Origin: Devosia sp.
GTDB lineage: Bacteria > Pseudomonadota > Alphaproteobacteria > Rhizobiales > Devosiaceae
Reading direction: 5' to 3'
DNA length: 64,000 bases
Assembly: GCF_017744655.1 (NCBI RefSeq)
Contig: NZ_JAGIAW010000001.1
Location: forward strand, 992,001-1,056,000
Shown here: one piece after another, positions 33,364-43,605 of the stretch
How positions within the stretch are numbered: the first letter of the stretch is position 1
Layout of the letters: the number at the start of each line of letters is the position of its first letter
Notes under the pieces: model-generated
Seen by the model: the letters and a program-made list of their open reading frames with translations, nothing else
Database searches by the model: none
What the model was told of the DNA's origin: nothing
Translations under genes and position numbers: made by a program

Positions 33364-34563
33364 TCATTCCGCCAGGTTTTTTGCCGCAGCGGGGCTGCTT
33401 CGGATGCCAATCATCAATGGCAGGGCAAGACAGTAGATGCCAATGGCCACGATCCAGATCATTCCAGGCCAATCATGGCGCACCGACGCGTAAATGGCAC
33501 TGAAGAGCAGCGGGCCGAAAACCGAGGCGATGCTGACAATGCTGGCCAGTACGCCCTGGAGCTGTCCCTGACGGTCAGAATCAACCTGCTGGGTGGTCAG
33601 GGATTGCAGTGCCGGCATGCCGATGCCGCCCAGGGCGAAGAGTGGCGCCATGGCAAAGAGCAGCCAGCCCTGGCTGGCGAATGCGAGGGTAAGCATGGCG
33701 CCGGTTTCAAAGACCATGCCGACGATAAGCGCCCAGCGTTCGCCGAGGCGCGCAACGGCCGGGCCGGTCAGGAAAGCCTGAGCGAGGGCGTGAAAAACGC
33801 CGAAGGCGCCGAGCGACAGGCCGATGGTCAGGCCGGAAAAGGCAAACTGGTCTTCGCTGAACTGGGCCCAGGCGGTGCCGTAGACGGTGCCGACGAAATT
33901 GAGAATCAGAAAGATGGCCATCAGCGGCACCAGGGCCCTGAAATTTAGGGCCCAGGCGAGCGGCTTGAAGGGGTTGAGCGTTTCCCAGGTGAAGCGCGCG
34001 TCGGCCTTGCCGGGCCTCGATTCGGGGAGGACGAAGAGCGCCAAGGCGAAATTGACGCCATTGAGGACTGCTGCGGCCAGGAACGGGGCATGGAGCCACC
34101 AATCGCCCAGGATGCCGCCGATGACGGGGCCGATGATGAAGCCGACGCCGAACATGGCGTGGAAAAGGCCGAAGCGCTGGGCGCGTTCTTCCTCGGTGGT
34201 GATGTCGGTGATGTAGGCCGTGGCGACGGCCATGTTGGCGCTGGTGACGCCGGCGATGGCGCGACCGATGACCAGCATCCAGAGATGCGGGGCGAAGGCC
34301 ATGATCAGGTAGTCGATGGCGGCGCCCGCCAGCGAGACCAGGAGGACCGGACGCCGCCCGAAGCGATCGCTGAGCACGCCGAGAATCGGGGAAAACAGGA
34401 ACTGGCAGGCCGAATAGAGTGCGAGCATCACGCCGAGCAGAATCGAAATGTCCGACGTGTGCCCGACATCGCGCAGCAGCGCGGGGAGAATCGGGAAGAT
34501 CAGGCCGATGCCTATGGCATCGAGCATCACGGCGGCGAGGATGACGACGAGGGCCTTGTTCAA
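33364..34563 (-). CDS. MFS transporter, TetA/tetracycline-efflux-like (paralog A)
   Basis: 12-TM; GVLSDRFGRRPVLLVSL motif A; similar to the adjacent MFS gene. Confidence 0.82.
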   Translation of the reverse strand: MNKALVVILAAVMLDAIGIGLIFPILPALLRDVGHTSDISILLGVMLALYSACQFLFSPILGVLSDRFGRRPVLLVSLAGAAIDYLIMAFAPHLWMLVIGRAIAGVTSANMAVATAYITDITTEEERAQRFGLFHAMFGVGFIIGPVIGGILGDWWLHAPFLAAAVLNGVNFALALFVLPESRPGKADARFTWETLNPFKPLAWALNFRALVPLMAIFLILNFVGTVYGTAWAQFSEDQFAFSGLTIGLSLGAFGVFHALAQAFLTGPAVARLGERWALIVGMVFETGAMLTLAFASQGWLLFAMAPLFALGGIGMPALQSLTTQQVDSDRQGQLQGVLASIVSIASVFGPLLFSAIYASVRHDWPGMIWIVAIGIYCLALPLMIGIRSSPAAAKNLAE

Positions 34564-34687
34564 GGTATTCTCCTGTTTGGCTCACCGGCCGGTAAAGGGA
34601 GGTAGGGCGTTCACGGGGCTGTTACAACCCCACCTCCCCTATGACGGATGGTGCTGACAGGTTTCGACAGGAGGCACCCTGCCCGGC

Positions 34688-35872
34688 TCACGCCATCGCG
34701 GGCTTTGGCTGGCGCACTGTGGCGAAGAGCGGCGTGGCGAGGAGGTAGAGTGCGGCGCCGACGATCCAGATGGTGCCGATCCAGATGTTCTTGGTGGAGA
34801 AGAAGATGGCGGTGGTCAGTACCGGGCCGACGATACCGGCGAGGCTCATGAGACTGGCGAGGACGCCTTGCAACTGGCCCTGCTGTTCGTCGCTGACGCG
34901 GCTGGTGAGGAGAGATTGGAGAGCGGGCATGGCGACGCCGCCGAGGGCGAAGAGCGGGGCGACGGCGTAGCCCATCCAGCTTTGATAAGCGAAGGCCATG
35001 AGCGTGTAGGCAAGCGTATCGAAGGCGACACCGATCATCAGAGTGCCGAGATCGCCGAAGCGTTTTGTCAGCGGGCCGACGAGGAAGGCTTGGGCGAGAG
35101 CGCCGCTGATGCCGAAGACGGAGAGCGAAATGCCCATATGGACCGAATCCCAACCGAATCGTTCCGCGCCATAGAGGACCCAGATGGTGCCGGGAACGGC
35201 GGCGATGAGCCCAAAGACGACCGAGACAATAACCATGGGCAGCAGGGGTTTGAAGTTCCAGAGCCAGACCAGGGGCGCGAGCGGGTTGAGCTGCTTGAAA
35301 TCGAACTTTTCGTCCGATGCCTTGCGGCTTTCGGGCAGGACGAAGAGGGCGACGGCGAGGTTGAGGCCATTGAAGAGAGCGGCAACGAGGAAGGGCGAGC
35401 GGAGCCACCAGGCCCCCATGACGCCGCCGATGACGGGGCCGATGATGAAACCCGTGCTCATGACGGCGCCGATGAGACCGAAGCGTTGGGCGCGTTGCTC
35501 GGGTGGCGTGATGTCGGTGATGTAGGCGGAGGCGACGGCCATGTTGGCGCTGGTGATGCCGGCCATGGCGCGGCCGACGACGAGAACCCAGCCGAGCGGG
35601 GTCAAAGCCATGACGAGATAGTCGATCAGCGTACCGGCGAGCGACAGCAGCAGCACAGGGCGGCGGCCGAAGCGATCGCTGAGGGCGCCGAGGACGGGCG
35701 AAAAGATGAACTGCATGATGGCGTAGACCGCGAGCATGGCGCCATAGAGGAAGCCGATGTCGCCGCCTTCGGTGAGCTGCGTCAGCAGTTCGGGCAGGAT
35801 GGGGAAAATGAGGCCCGCGCCAATCGCATCTATGGCGACGGTCGCGAGAATAACGATCAGGGCCTTGTTCAT
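34688..35872 (-). CDS. MFS transporter, TetA/tetracycline-efflux-like (paralog B)
   Basis: MNKALIVILATVAIDAIGAGLIFPILPELL; GALSDRFGRRPVLLLSL. Confidence 0.85.
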   Translation of the reverse strand: MNKALIVILATVAIDAIGAGLIFPILPELLTQLTEGGDIGFLYGAMLAVYAIMQFIFSPVLGALSDRFGRRPVLLLSLAGTLIDYLVMALTPLGWVLVVGRAMAGITSANMAVASAYITDITPPEQRAQRFGLIGAVMSTGFIIGPVIGGVMGAWWLRSPFLVAALFNGLNLAVALFVLPESRKASDEKFDFKQLNPLAPLVWLWNFKPLLPMVIVSVVFGLIAAVPGTIWVLYGAERFGWDSVHMGISLSVFGISGALAQAFLVGPLTKRFGDLGTLMIGVAFDTLAYTLMAFAYQSWMGYAVAPLFALGGVAMPALQSLLTSRVSDEQQGQLQGVLASLMSLAGIVGPVLTTAIFFSTKNIWIGTIWIVGAALYLLATPLFATVRQPKPAMA

Positions 35873-35891
35873 AAGGACCTCCAGAGGTAAT

Positions 35892-35904
35892 TTATCAGCG
35901 ATAA
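35892..35904. promoter_or_regulatory. TetR-type operator palindrome 1 TTATCAGCGATAA
   Basis: Dyad TTATC-N3-GATAA in the tetR/MFS intergenic region. Confidence 0.75.
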
Positions 35905-35910
35905 GTTAAT

Positions 35911-35923
35911 TTATCGCCGATAA
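35911..35923. promoter_or_regulatory. TetR-type operator palindrome 2 TTATCGCCGATAA
   Basis: Dyad TTATC-N3-GATAA, 19 bp from palindrome 1. Confidence 0.75.
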
Positions 35924-35929
35924 GCTCCT

Positions 35930-35942
35930 TTATCAGTGATAA
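35930..35942. promoter_or_regulatory. TetR-type operator palindrome 3 TTATCAGTGATAA
   Basis: Dyad TTATC-N3-GATAA, 19 bp from palindrome 2. Confidence 0.75.
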
Positions 35943-35960
35943 GTCAAGAGGATTATGTGC

Positions 35961-36593
35961 ATGGCGATTGATCGCGTCCGTATTGTCGATGAGGCCATAG
36001 CCCTTCTTAATGAGGTGGGCATCGACAAGCTGACGACGCGAAAGCTGGCGGAGCGATTGGGGGTGCAGCAGCCGGCGCTCTATTGGCATTTCAAGAACAA
36101 GTCGGCGCTGCTCGACGCCATCAATAGCGAGATGCTGGCGCGCTATCACACACATCGCCGGCCTTCGCCGGGCGAGAATTGGGTGGATTTTACCTATGGG
36201 ACGGCGCGCAGCATGCGGAAGACACTGCTGGCCGTGCGCGATGGAGCGCGGATTGCTGCGGGGACGCGGCCATCGTCGGCGGATTTTGCAGATGCCGAGG
36301 TCCAGTTGAAGCTTTATGTGGACGCCGGATTTACCGCTGAGGAAGCGCTGCACATTTCGATTTCGGTGGCGCGCTATGTCGTGGGCTATGTGCTCGAGGA
36401 ACAGGGCGAGCGTGAGCGGATGGAGGAAGAGGTCGGCCAGGAGGGCGATCTCGACGCGGAGCTGGGGCCCTTTCCGATTCTGGCCGAGGCATTTCGGTCG
36501 CTGGAGAAGGAGGGCTCGATCAATACCGAGCAGGCGTTTGAGCGCGGGCTGCGGTATATGGTTGAGGGGATGCGGATGAGCCGGGAGGCCTAA
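35961..36593 (+). CDS. TetR family repressor (TetR_C-like)
   Basis: IVDEAIALLNEVGIDKLTTRKLAERLGVQQPALYWHFKNKSALLDAI. Confidence 0.92.
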   Translation: MAIDRVRIVDEAIALLNEVGIDKLTTRKLAERLGVQQPALYWHFKNKSALLDAINSEMLARYHTHRRPSPGENWVDFTYGTARSMRKTLLAVRDGARIAAGTRPSSADFADAEVQLKLYVDAGFTAEEALHISISVARYVVGYVLEEQGERERMEEEVGQEGDLDAELGPFPILAEAFRSLEKEGSINTEQAFERGLRYMVEGMRMSREA

Positions 36594-36627
36594 GCGCTTC
36601 TCCCACTTGAACCGCCCCAAGCTCGAT

Positions 36628-36697
36628 TGTCACCCCGGCGAAGGCCGGGGCCCATCTCGAGATCTCAGGATGGGCCCCGGCCTTCGCCGGGGTGACA
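36628..36697. repeat. Perfect 27-bp inverted repeat, 16-bp spacer (REP-like)
   Basis: TGTCACCCCGGCGAAGGCCGGGGCCCA ... TGGGCCCCGGCCTTCGCCGGGGTGACA. Confidence 0.9.
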
Positions 36698-36736
36698 GCC
36701 GGTGGGTGTTGGGCGGTGCAGACTCCCCAAAACAAA

Positions 36737-36763
36737 AACGGCGGCCCGAGGGCCGCCGTTTTC
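36737..36763 (-). terminator. Intrinsic terminator of lon
   Basis: AACGGCGGCCCTCGGGCCGCCGTTTTTG on the - strand. Confidence 0.85.
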
Positions 36764-36779
36764 ATATCTGTCAGATCGA

Positions 36780-39209
36780 TCAGTGCGTCAGGCTGGCGGC
36801 CGAGTCGTCGGCGGCCGGGTCGGTCTTGGCGACGGCCGGGGCTTCATCGAAATTCCATTCGATGGCTTCGGGCTTGCGCACCAGGGCGCGTTCAATGACC
36901 TGGTCCATGCGGCTGACCGGAACGATCTCCATGCCTTCCTTGACGATGTCCGGAATCTCCTGAAGGTCGCGAACATTCTCTTCCGGGATCAGCACAGTCT
37001 TGATGCCGCCGCGGAGGGCTGCGAGCAGCTTCTCCTTGAGGCCGCCGATGGGAAGCACCCTGCCCCGCAGCGTGATTTCGCCGGTCATGGCGACATCATT
37101 GCGAACCGGAATGCCTGTCATCACCGAGACGATGGCAGTCGCAAGACCAATGCCGGCCGACGGACCATCCTTGGGCGTAGCGCCTTCGGGAAGGTGGACG
37201 TGAATGTCGCGCGTGTCGAACATCGGCGGCTTGATGCCGAAGTCGATCGAGCGGGAGCGGACATAGGCCGTGGCCGCCGTCAGCGATTCCTTCATCACTT
37301 CCTTGATGTTGCCGGTAACCGTCATGCGGCCCTTGCCCGGCGTCATCACGCCTTCAATGGTCAACAGTTCGCCGCCAACCGAAGTCCAGGCGAGGCCGGT
37401 CACGAGACCAACCTGCGACTCGGCTTCGATCTCACCATGCTTGAAGATGGCCGGGCCGAGATACTTGGCCAGACGCTCTTCGTCGATGGTGATCGACTTG
37501 GTCTTGGTGCGGACGATATCCGTAACCGCCTTGCGCATCAGCTTCGAAATCTCGCGCTTGAGGTTGCGGACGCCGGCTTCACGGGTATAGCCGCGAATGA
37601 CCTTCATCAGCATCTCGTCGCTGAGCACGAATTCGCCGTGGGCGACGCCGTTTTCCTTGGCGGCTTCCGGGATCAGGTGCTGCTTGGCGATCGCGTGCTT
37701 CTCCTCTTCGGTGTAACCCGAGAGGCGAATGATCTCCATGCGGTCCATCAGCGGGCCGGGAATGTTCAGCGTGTTCGAGGTCGTGACGAACATCACGTCC
37801 GAGAGATCATAGTCCACCTCAAGGTAGTGATCGGCGAACGTGTTGTTCTGTTCGGGATCAAGCACTTCGAGCAGAGCCGAAGACGGGTCGCCCCTAAAAT
37901 CCTGGCCCATCTTGTCGATTTCGTCGAGCAGGAAGAGCGGGTTGGATTTTCCCACTTTCTTGAGCGACTGGATGATCTTGCCGGGCATGGAGCCGATATA
38001 AGTGCGGCGGTGCCCGCGGATTTCGGCTTCGTCACGGACGCCACCGAGCGCCATGCGCACGAATTCGCGGCCGGTCGCCTTGGCGATCGACTTGCCGAGC
38101 GAGGTCTTGCCGACACCCGGAGGGCCGACGAGGCACAGGATCGGGCCCTTCAGCGTGCCGGTACGAGCCTGAACGGCCAGGTATTCAAGGATACGTTCCT
38201 TGACCTTTTCGAGACCGTAGTGGTCTTCGTCCAGAACCTTTTCAGCCAGCAGCAGATCGCGCTTGACCTTGGACTTCTTGCCCCATGGCAGGCCGAGAAG
38301 CGTATCAAGGTAGTTACGCACGACGGTGGCTTCCGCCGACATCGGGCTCATTCCCTTGAGCTTCTTGACTTCACCATCGGCCTTGGCCCGAGCTTCCTTG
38401 GAAAGCTTGGTCTTGGCGATGCGCTCTTCCAGTTCGGTGATCTCGTTGGTGCCGTCTTCGCCGTCACCGAGTTCCTTCTGGATCGCCTTCATCTGCTCGT
38501 TGAGATAGTACTCGCGCTGCGTCTTCTCCATCTGGCGCTTGACGCGCGAGCGGATGCGCTTTTCGACCTGCAGCACGCCGATCTCGCCTTCCATCAGGCC
38601 TATCACCTTTTGGAAGCGTTCGATGACGGAAACGGTCGACAGCAGGTCTTCCTTTTCCGGGATCTTGATGACCAGGTGGCTGGCAATGGTATCGGCGAGC
38701 TTGGACGGGCTCTCGATCTGACCGACCGCAGCCACGACCTCTGCCGAGATCTTCTTGTTCAGCTTGACGTAGTTTTCGAATTCGCTCTGAGCGGAGCGCG
38801 CCAGAGCTTCAAGCTCGGTCGCATCTTCCTCGGGCTCGGGAAGCGGGCTCGCTTCAGCTTCGAAATATTCTTCCGTCTGCAGATAATTGTCGATGGTCGC
38901 GCGGCTGAGACCTTCCACGAGCACCTTCACAGTACCATCCGGAAGTTTCAGAAGCTGGAGCACAGTGGCGATCGTCCCGGTGCTGTAGATCTGATCCGGG
39001 GCTGGATCGTCGTCCTGCGCGTTCTTCTGGGTCACGACAAGAATGTGCTTGTCGTCGCGCATGACCTCTTCAAGAGCCTTGACCGACTTTTCGCGACCGA
39101 CAAACAGCGGCACGATCATTCCGGGGAAGACCACGATGTCGCGCAGGGGAAGAACCGGGTAAACCCGGTCCCGGCTCGTTTCGCCGGTGGGATTGACGTC
39201 CGACATCAT
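36780..39209 (-). CDS. lon: ATP-dependent protease Lon
   Basis: 809 aa; [29 protein letters not shown]. Confidence 0.97.
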   Translation of the reverse strand: MMSDVNPTGETSRDRVYPVLPLRDIVVFPGMIVPLFVGREKSVKALEEVMRDDKHILVVTQKNAQDDDPAPDQIYSTGTIATVLQLLKLPDGTVKVLVEGLSRATIDNYLQTEEYFEAEASPLPEPEEDATELEALARSAQSEFENYVKLNKKISAEVVAAVGQIESPSKLADTIASHLVIKIPEKEDLLSTVSVIERFQKVIGLMEGEIGVLQVEKRIRSRVKRQMEKTQREYYLNEQMKAIQKELGDGEDGTNEITELEERIAKTKLSKEARAKADGEVKKLKGMSPMSAEATVVRNYLDTLLGLPWGKKSKVKRDLLLAEKVLDEDHYGLEKVKERILEYLAVQARTGTLKGPILCLVGPPGVGKTSLGKSIAKATGREFVRMALGGVRDEAEIRGHRRTYIGSMPGKIIQSLKKVGKSNPLFLLDEIDKMGQDFRGDPSSALLEVLDPEQNNTFADHYLEVDYDLSDVMFVTTSNTLNIPGPLMDRMEIIRLSGYTEEEKHAIAKQHLIPEAAKENGVAHGEFVLSDEMLMKVIRGYTREAGVRNLKREISKLMRKAVTDIVRTKTKSITIDEERLAKYLGPAIFKHGEIEAESQVGLVTGLAWTSVGGELLTIEGVMTPGKGRMTVTGNIKEVMKESLTAATAYVRSRSIDFGIKPPMFDTRDIHVHLPEGATPKDGPSAGIGLATAIVSVMTGIPVRNDVAMTGEITLRGRVLPIGGLKEKLLAALRGGIKTVLIPEENVRDLQEIPDIVKEGMEIVPVSRMDQVIERALVRKPEAIEWNFDEAPAVAKTDPAADDSAASLTH

Positions 39210-39300
39210 ATTTCCTTTCCGGGGCGCGCCGGGAGGAATTGGAGTAGCGCGCCCGTATTGCGACTGCCCAATTCTGAAAGGCTGGGCGATTCAGGTTAAT

Positions 39301-39328
39301 AAATAGGTTCGCACGCCCCCACCGCAAG
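39301..39328 (-). promoter_or_regulatory. Putative heat-shock sigma (RpoH)-type promoter for lon
   Basis: - strand CTTG-N17-CCTATTT about 90 nt upstream of lon ATG. Confidence 0.35.
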
Positions 39329-39532
39329 TCAATCATTGCGGTTTTGTGACCTATTACACCGCTTCGCACAGGAGGCATGCCTATTAAGGCAGGAACAGGC
39401 GTGTGCCTTGGATACAAAGGAGAATCTGGCCTTTGGTCCGGCAGCAGACTGTGTCGCAGCCTATAGATTGGGTGTGACAGGAAGCTGTGCCATGCTTGGC
39501 CAATCGCCATGCCCCAAAATGAGGACCAAACA

Positions 39533-40504
39533 ATGGTAACAAAACCCAAACGGATCGACATTCTGGGGGTAGCAACGGCGTCGGGCGCCTCGGTTCGCGG
39601 TTGTGGCATGGGGCCGGAGGCGCTGCGGGTAGCAGGGCTGCTGGAGGCGCTCGTTGAGCTGGAGCATTCGATTGGCGACCATGGCGATCTCCGAAGGGTG
39701 CATCCGGAGATAAGCACCAATCCGTCGAGCTGGCGATTGCCGGATGAGCGGAAGGCCGACGTACTGGAGCTTGCCGAGCGGACGAGCAATGCGGGTTACG
39801 ACATTCTGAGCAATGGGCACTTTCCGATTTTTATCGGCGGGGACCATTCGATTGCCATGGGTTCGCTGTCAGCTGTGTCGCGGTACAATGCACCCAAGGG
39901 CAAGCCGGTGCATGTGCTCTGGGTCGATGCGCATGCCGACTATAACACGCCTGATACCTCGCCATCGGGCAATCTCCACGGGATGCCACTGGCGCTGCTG
40001 TGTGGCGAGCCGGGCTTTGACGACAGTTATAGGGGTGATTGGCTCGGGAAGATCGAGCCGCGCAATGTCACGATCTTTGGGGCGCGCTCGATCGACCGGG
40101 AGGAGCGTCGGCTGCTGCATGCGCGCGGCGTGGAAGTGATCGATATGCGCAAGATCGATCAGACGGGCGTGGTCGGGTTGATGCAGCCGATACTTGACCG
40201 CGTGAAGGCGGCGAATGGGCACCTGCATGTGAGTTTTGATGTGGATGTGGTGGACCCTGCTCTGGCCCCGGGAGGCGGCACGCTGGTGCCAGGAGGGCTG
40301 ACCTATCGCGAGGCGCATCTGATCATGGAGATGCTGCATGACAGCGGCGTGGTGGGGTCGCTCGATATCGTGGAGCTCAATCCGTTTGTGGACCACGGTG
40401 GCAAGAGCGCGACGCTGTTGGTGGACCTGGTGGCGAGCCTGTTTGGGCGGTCGATCATGGGTGAGGAGCCGGGGCCGGTGGAGTTTGTGACGGGGGAGGA
40501 CTAG
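39533..40504 (+). CDS. rocF: Arginase
   Basis: GGDHSIAMGSL, WVDAHADYNTPDTSPSGNLHGMP, SFDVDVVDPALAPGGGTLVPGGL. Confidence 0.92.
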   Translation: MVTKPKRIDILGVATASGASVRGCGMGPEALRVAGLLEALVELEHSIGDHGDLRRVHPEISTNPSSWRLPDERKADVLELAERTSNAGYDILSNGHFPIFIGGDHSIAMGSLSAVSRYNAPKGKPVHVLWVDAHADYNTPDTSPSGNLHGMPLALLCGEPGFDDSYRGDWLGKIEPRNVTIFGARSIDREERRLLHARGVEVIDMRKIDQTGVVGLMQPILDRVKAANGHLHVSFDVDVVDPALAPGGGTLVPGGLTYREAHLIMEMLHDSGVVGSLDIVELNPFVDHGGKSATLLVDLVASLFGRSIMGEEPGPVEFVTGED

Positions 40505-40514
40505 GCACCAGCCT

Positions 40515-40672
40515 TCCCTCGCCCCTTGCGGGAGAGGGAAAGGAATTTCTTCGTTCAGAAGAAATTCCAGGGTGAGGGGTTCTCTCCACACGCTCAGGGC
40601 TTGCCGAGGGATCGCATACCCCTCATCCGCCCCTTCGGGGCACCTTCTCCCGCAAGGGGAGAAGGGAGTGCG
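40515..40672. repeat. Intergenic palindromic repeat cluster (CCCTCAccCT / GCAAGGGGAGAAGG family)
   Basis: Two opposed modules CCCTCGCCCCTTGCGGGAGAGGG and CCCCTCATCCGCCCCTTCGGGGCACCTTCTCCCGCAAGGGGAGAAGG. Confidence 0.7.
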
Positions 40673-40693
40673 GTGGCTCACAAACTTCAAACA

Positions 40694-40722
40694 AAAAAAC
40701 ACCGGGTCTTGCGACCCGGCGT
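40694..40722 (-). terminator. Intrinsic terminator of clpX
   Basis: - strand GCCGGGTCGCAAGACCCGGTGTTTTTTT. Confidence 0.85.
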
Positions 40723-40745
40723 TTTGATTTCAGCTCAGCGCCGCT

Positions 40746-42023
40746 TTAGGCCGATGCAGGCTCTTCGTCTTTCTTGCGCTCGGAGTAGATGTAGAGCGGA
40801 CGGACATCCTTGCCCTTCACCACTTCTTCCGAGATCACCACTTCTTCGACGCCTTCGAGCGAGGGCAGGTCGTACATGGTATCGAGAAGGATTGCTTCCA
40901 TGATCGAGCGGAGGCCGCGGGCGCCGGTCTTGCGCTCGATGGCCTTCTCGGCGATCGCCTTGAGGGCGTCTTCGTGGAAGGTCAGTTCGACTTCTTCCAT
41001 CTGGAAGAGGCGCTGGTACTGACGGACGAGAGCGTTCTTCGGAGCGGTCAGGATTTCGATCAGGGCCGGAATGTCGAGGTCTTCCAGGGTCGCGAGAACC
41101 GGGAGACGACCGATGAATTCCGGGATCAGGCCGAAACGGACCAAATCTTCCGGAGCGACGTCCTTGAGAAGCTCGCCGACGCGACGATCCTGCGGGTCCT
41201 TGACGGTGGCCGAGAAGCCGATGCCCGAACCTTCGCCGCGAGCGGAGATGATCTTTTCAAGACCAGCGAAAGCGCCGCCGCAGATGAAGAGGATGTTCGT
41301 GGTGTCGACCTGCAGGAATTCCTGCTGCGGATGCTTGCGGCCGCCCTGCGGAGGCACGGAGGCAACGGTGCCTTCCATGATCTTGAGGAGAGCCTGCTGC
41401 ACGCCTTCGCCGGACACGTCGCGGGTTATGGACGGATTGTCCGACTTGCGGGAAATCTTGTCGACTTCGTCGATGTAGACGATGCCGCGCTGGGCCTTTT
41501 CGACATTGTAGTCGGCGGCCTGGAGCAGTTTCAGGATGATGTTTTCGACGTCTTCACCGACATAACCGGCTTCGGTCAGGGTCGTGGCGTCAGCCATGGT
41601 GAAGGGCACGTCGAGAATGCGGGCCAGCGTCTGTGCGAGCAGGGTCTTGCCCGAGCCCGTGGGACCGATGAGCAGAATGTTGGACTTCGACAGCTCGACG
41701 TCCTGATTCTTGGTCGCGTGGTGCAGGCGCTTGTAGTGGTTGTGGACAGCCACGGAGAGGACGCGCTTGGCGCGACCCTGGCCGATGACGTAATCGTCGA
41801 GCACCTTGCAGATATCGGCAGGGGTCGGCACGCCATCGGAGGACTTGACCATGGAGGTCTTGTTCTCTTCGCGGATGATGTCCATGCACAGCTCTACGCA
41901 TTCATCGCAGATGAATACGGTCGGGCCGGCGATCAGCTTGCGAACCTCATGCTGCGATTTCCCGCAGAACGAGCAGTACAGCGTGTTCTTGGAGGTTTCG
42001 CCGTTCGTTGTCTCTTTGGACAT
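40746..42023 (-). CDS. clpX: ATP-dependent Clp protease ATP-binding subunit ClpX
   Basis: Zinc-finger [18 protein letters not shown]...[23 protein letters not shown]. Confidence 0.98.
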   Translation of the reverse strand: MSKETTNGETSKNTLYCSFCGKSQHEVRKLIAGPTVFICDECVELCMDIIREENKTSMVKSSDGVPTPADICKVLDDYVIGQGRAKRVLSVAVHNHYKRLHHATKNQDVELSKSNILLIGPTGSGKTLLAQTLARILDVPFTMADATTLTEAGYVGEDVENIILKLLQAADYNVEKAQRGIVYIDEVDKISRKSDNPSITRDVSGEGVQQALLKIMEGTVASVPPQGGRKHPQQEFLQVDTTNILFICGGAFAGLEKIISARGEGSGIGFSATVKDPQDRRVGELLKDVAPEDLVRFGLIPEFIGRLPVLATLEDLDIPALIEILTAPKNALVRQYQRLFQMEEVELTFHEDALKAIAEKAIERKTGARGLRSIMEAILLDTMYDLPSLEGVEEVVISEEVVKGKDVRPLYIYSERKKDEEPASA

Positions 42024-42195
42024 CAGTCACTCCCGGGAACTTTTGGTCCCCAAAATCAGCGTTATCGGAAACCGTAACGCGGAAGACATAAAGAAAGTCT
42101 AAGCCGAAACGACCTTAAAGGCCGTTCCGGCTGTGTGCAATTGCTGTGGGATCACAGTCCACGGCGCATCAGCAATGTGCTTAACGCGCGTCAAA

Positions 42196-42825
42196 TCAGG
42201 CAGACGCCTCGGGAACAGCACGCTTCTCGTGGATGGAATCGATCAGACCGAAGGTCTTGGCTTCTTCCGGAGACAGGAAGCGATCGCGCTCGAGAGCGTT
42301 CTCGATTTCCTCGTAGGTGCGGCCGGTGTGCTTCTCATAAATCTGATTAAGACGACGCTTCAAACCCTCGACTTCCTTGGCATGAATCAGAATGTCAGTG
42401 ACCTGACCCTGGAAGCCGCCGGAAGGCTGGTGAACCATGACGCGCGAGTTCGGCAGCGAGGTGCGCATGCCCTTTTCGCCAGCGGCGAGGAGCAGCGAAC
42501 CCATGGAAGCAGCCTGGCCCATGACCATGGTGGCAACGGCCGGGCGGATAAACTGCATGGTGTCGTAGATGGAAAGGCCAGCCGTCACCACGCCACCGGG
42601 CGAGTTGATGTAGAGGGCGATTTCCTTCTTCGGGTTCTCTGATTCGAGGAACAGAAGCTGGGCGACGATGAGCGAGGCCATATTGTCCTCGACCACACCG
42701 GTCACGAAAATGATGCGCTCGCGCAGAAGGCGCGAATAGATGTCGAAAGCGCGTTCGCCACGGTTCGACTGCTCGACCACCATGGGAACGAGCGTGTTCA
42801 TGTAAAGATCGTGCGGATCCCGCAT
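42196..42825 (-). CDS. clpP: ATP-dependent Clp protease proteolytic subunit
   Basis: [38 protein letters not shown] active-site Ser. Confidence 0.97.
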   Translation of the reverse strand: MRDPHDLYMNTLVPMVVEQSNRGERAFDIYSRLLRERIIFVTGVVEDNMASLIVAQLLFLESENPKKEIALYINSPGGVVTAGLSIYDTMQFIRPAVATMVMGQAASMGSLLLAAGEKGMRTSLPNSRVMVHQPSGGFQGQVTDILIHAKEVEGLKRRLNQIYEKHTGRTYEEIENALERDRFLSPEEAKTFGLIDSIHEKRAVPEASA

Positions 42826-43124
42826 ATTTTGCCCCTTGGCCCCCGTCGGCGTCGCAAGCGAACGGCAGGCTTAGTTGGTTGGCCCACGCCCCTGCCCCGA
42901 ACGCGCACATGGCAAGGCAGAGAAACGCAGGTGAAATTCGAATCGGCGCGACTGGCCGATTGCAGCTATGCCGCCTTAACGGGCGGTAAAGGCACAAATA
43001 GGCGGCAATGGGGCCGGCTTCAATAGAGCGTCGCCAATGCAATGACACTAAGGTGAATGCCGCGTTTGGGATGTTCACAACTCCAGCCGGCCGGCTCCGT
43101 CAGATTTAATTCACGGTTGATAAT

Positions 43125-43139
43125 GTTCTTGTTCTGTTC
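43125..43139 (+). promoter_or_regulatory. Perfect alphaproteobacterial LexA-type box GTTC-N7-GTTC
   Basis: GTTCTTGTTCTGTTC, 32 bp upstream of ATG at 43172. Confidence 0.45.
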
Positions 43140-43171
43140 TAGTAAACTCGGGATCTGTGAGGGAGGACAAT

Positions 43172-43567
43172 ATGGATCATCCGGTGCTGGAACTGGAACG
43201 CGCTGCCATGGCCCGCTGGTGCCGGGGCGAAACGCGGGGATTTGTCGAACTGCTCGACGAGGACGTCGTCTATTTCGACCCCACGACACAAAGCCGGCTC
43301 AACAAGGCAGACCTGATGGCCATGTATGCCGAGATCGAAGGAACGATCTTTGCCGACCGCTACGAATTCATCGAGCCGCTGGTGCAGGAAATCGGCGACG
43401 CGGCGGTGCTGACGTTCAGGTTTGTCTCATGGGACAATGCGGGCAAAGCACTGCGCTGGAATTGCACCGAGGTGTTCCGGCGCCGTGATGGCGTGTGGCG
43501 GATCATCCAGACCCATTGGTCGATCACCGAGGCCGGCATACCAGACCCGGCGCCCTATACGATCTAG
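43172..43567 (+). CDS. NTF2/SnoaL-like nuclear transport factor 2 family protein
   Basis: ERAAMARWCRGETRGFVELLDEDVVYFDPTTQ...RRDGVWRIIQTHWSITE; RBS GAGGGAGG. Confidence 0.75.
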   Translation: MDHPVLELERAAMARWCRGETRGFVELLDEDVVYFDPTTQSRLNKADLMAMYAEIEGTIFADRYEFIEPLVQEIGDAAVLTFRFVSWDNAGKALRWNCTEVFRRRDGVWRIIQTHWSITEAGIPDPAPYTI

Positions 43568-43605
43568 GGACGAGGCGGCGGGACTTTTCTCCCGCCGCAA
43601 AAGCC

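Noticed and set aside
36702-39299. 865-aa + strand ORF antisense to lon
   Set aside because: Shadow ORF; Lon is certain on the - strand
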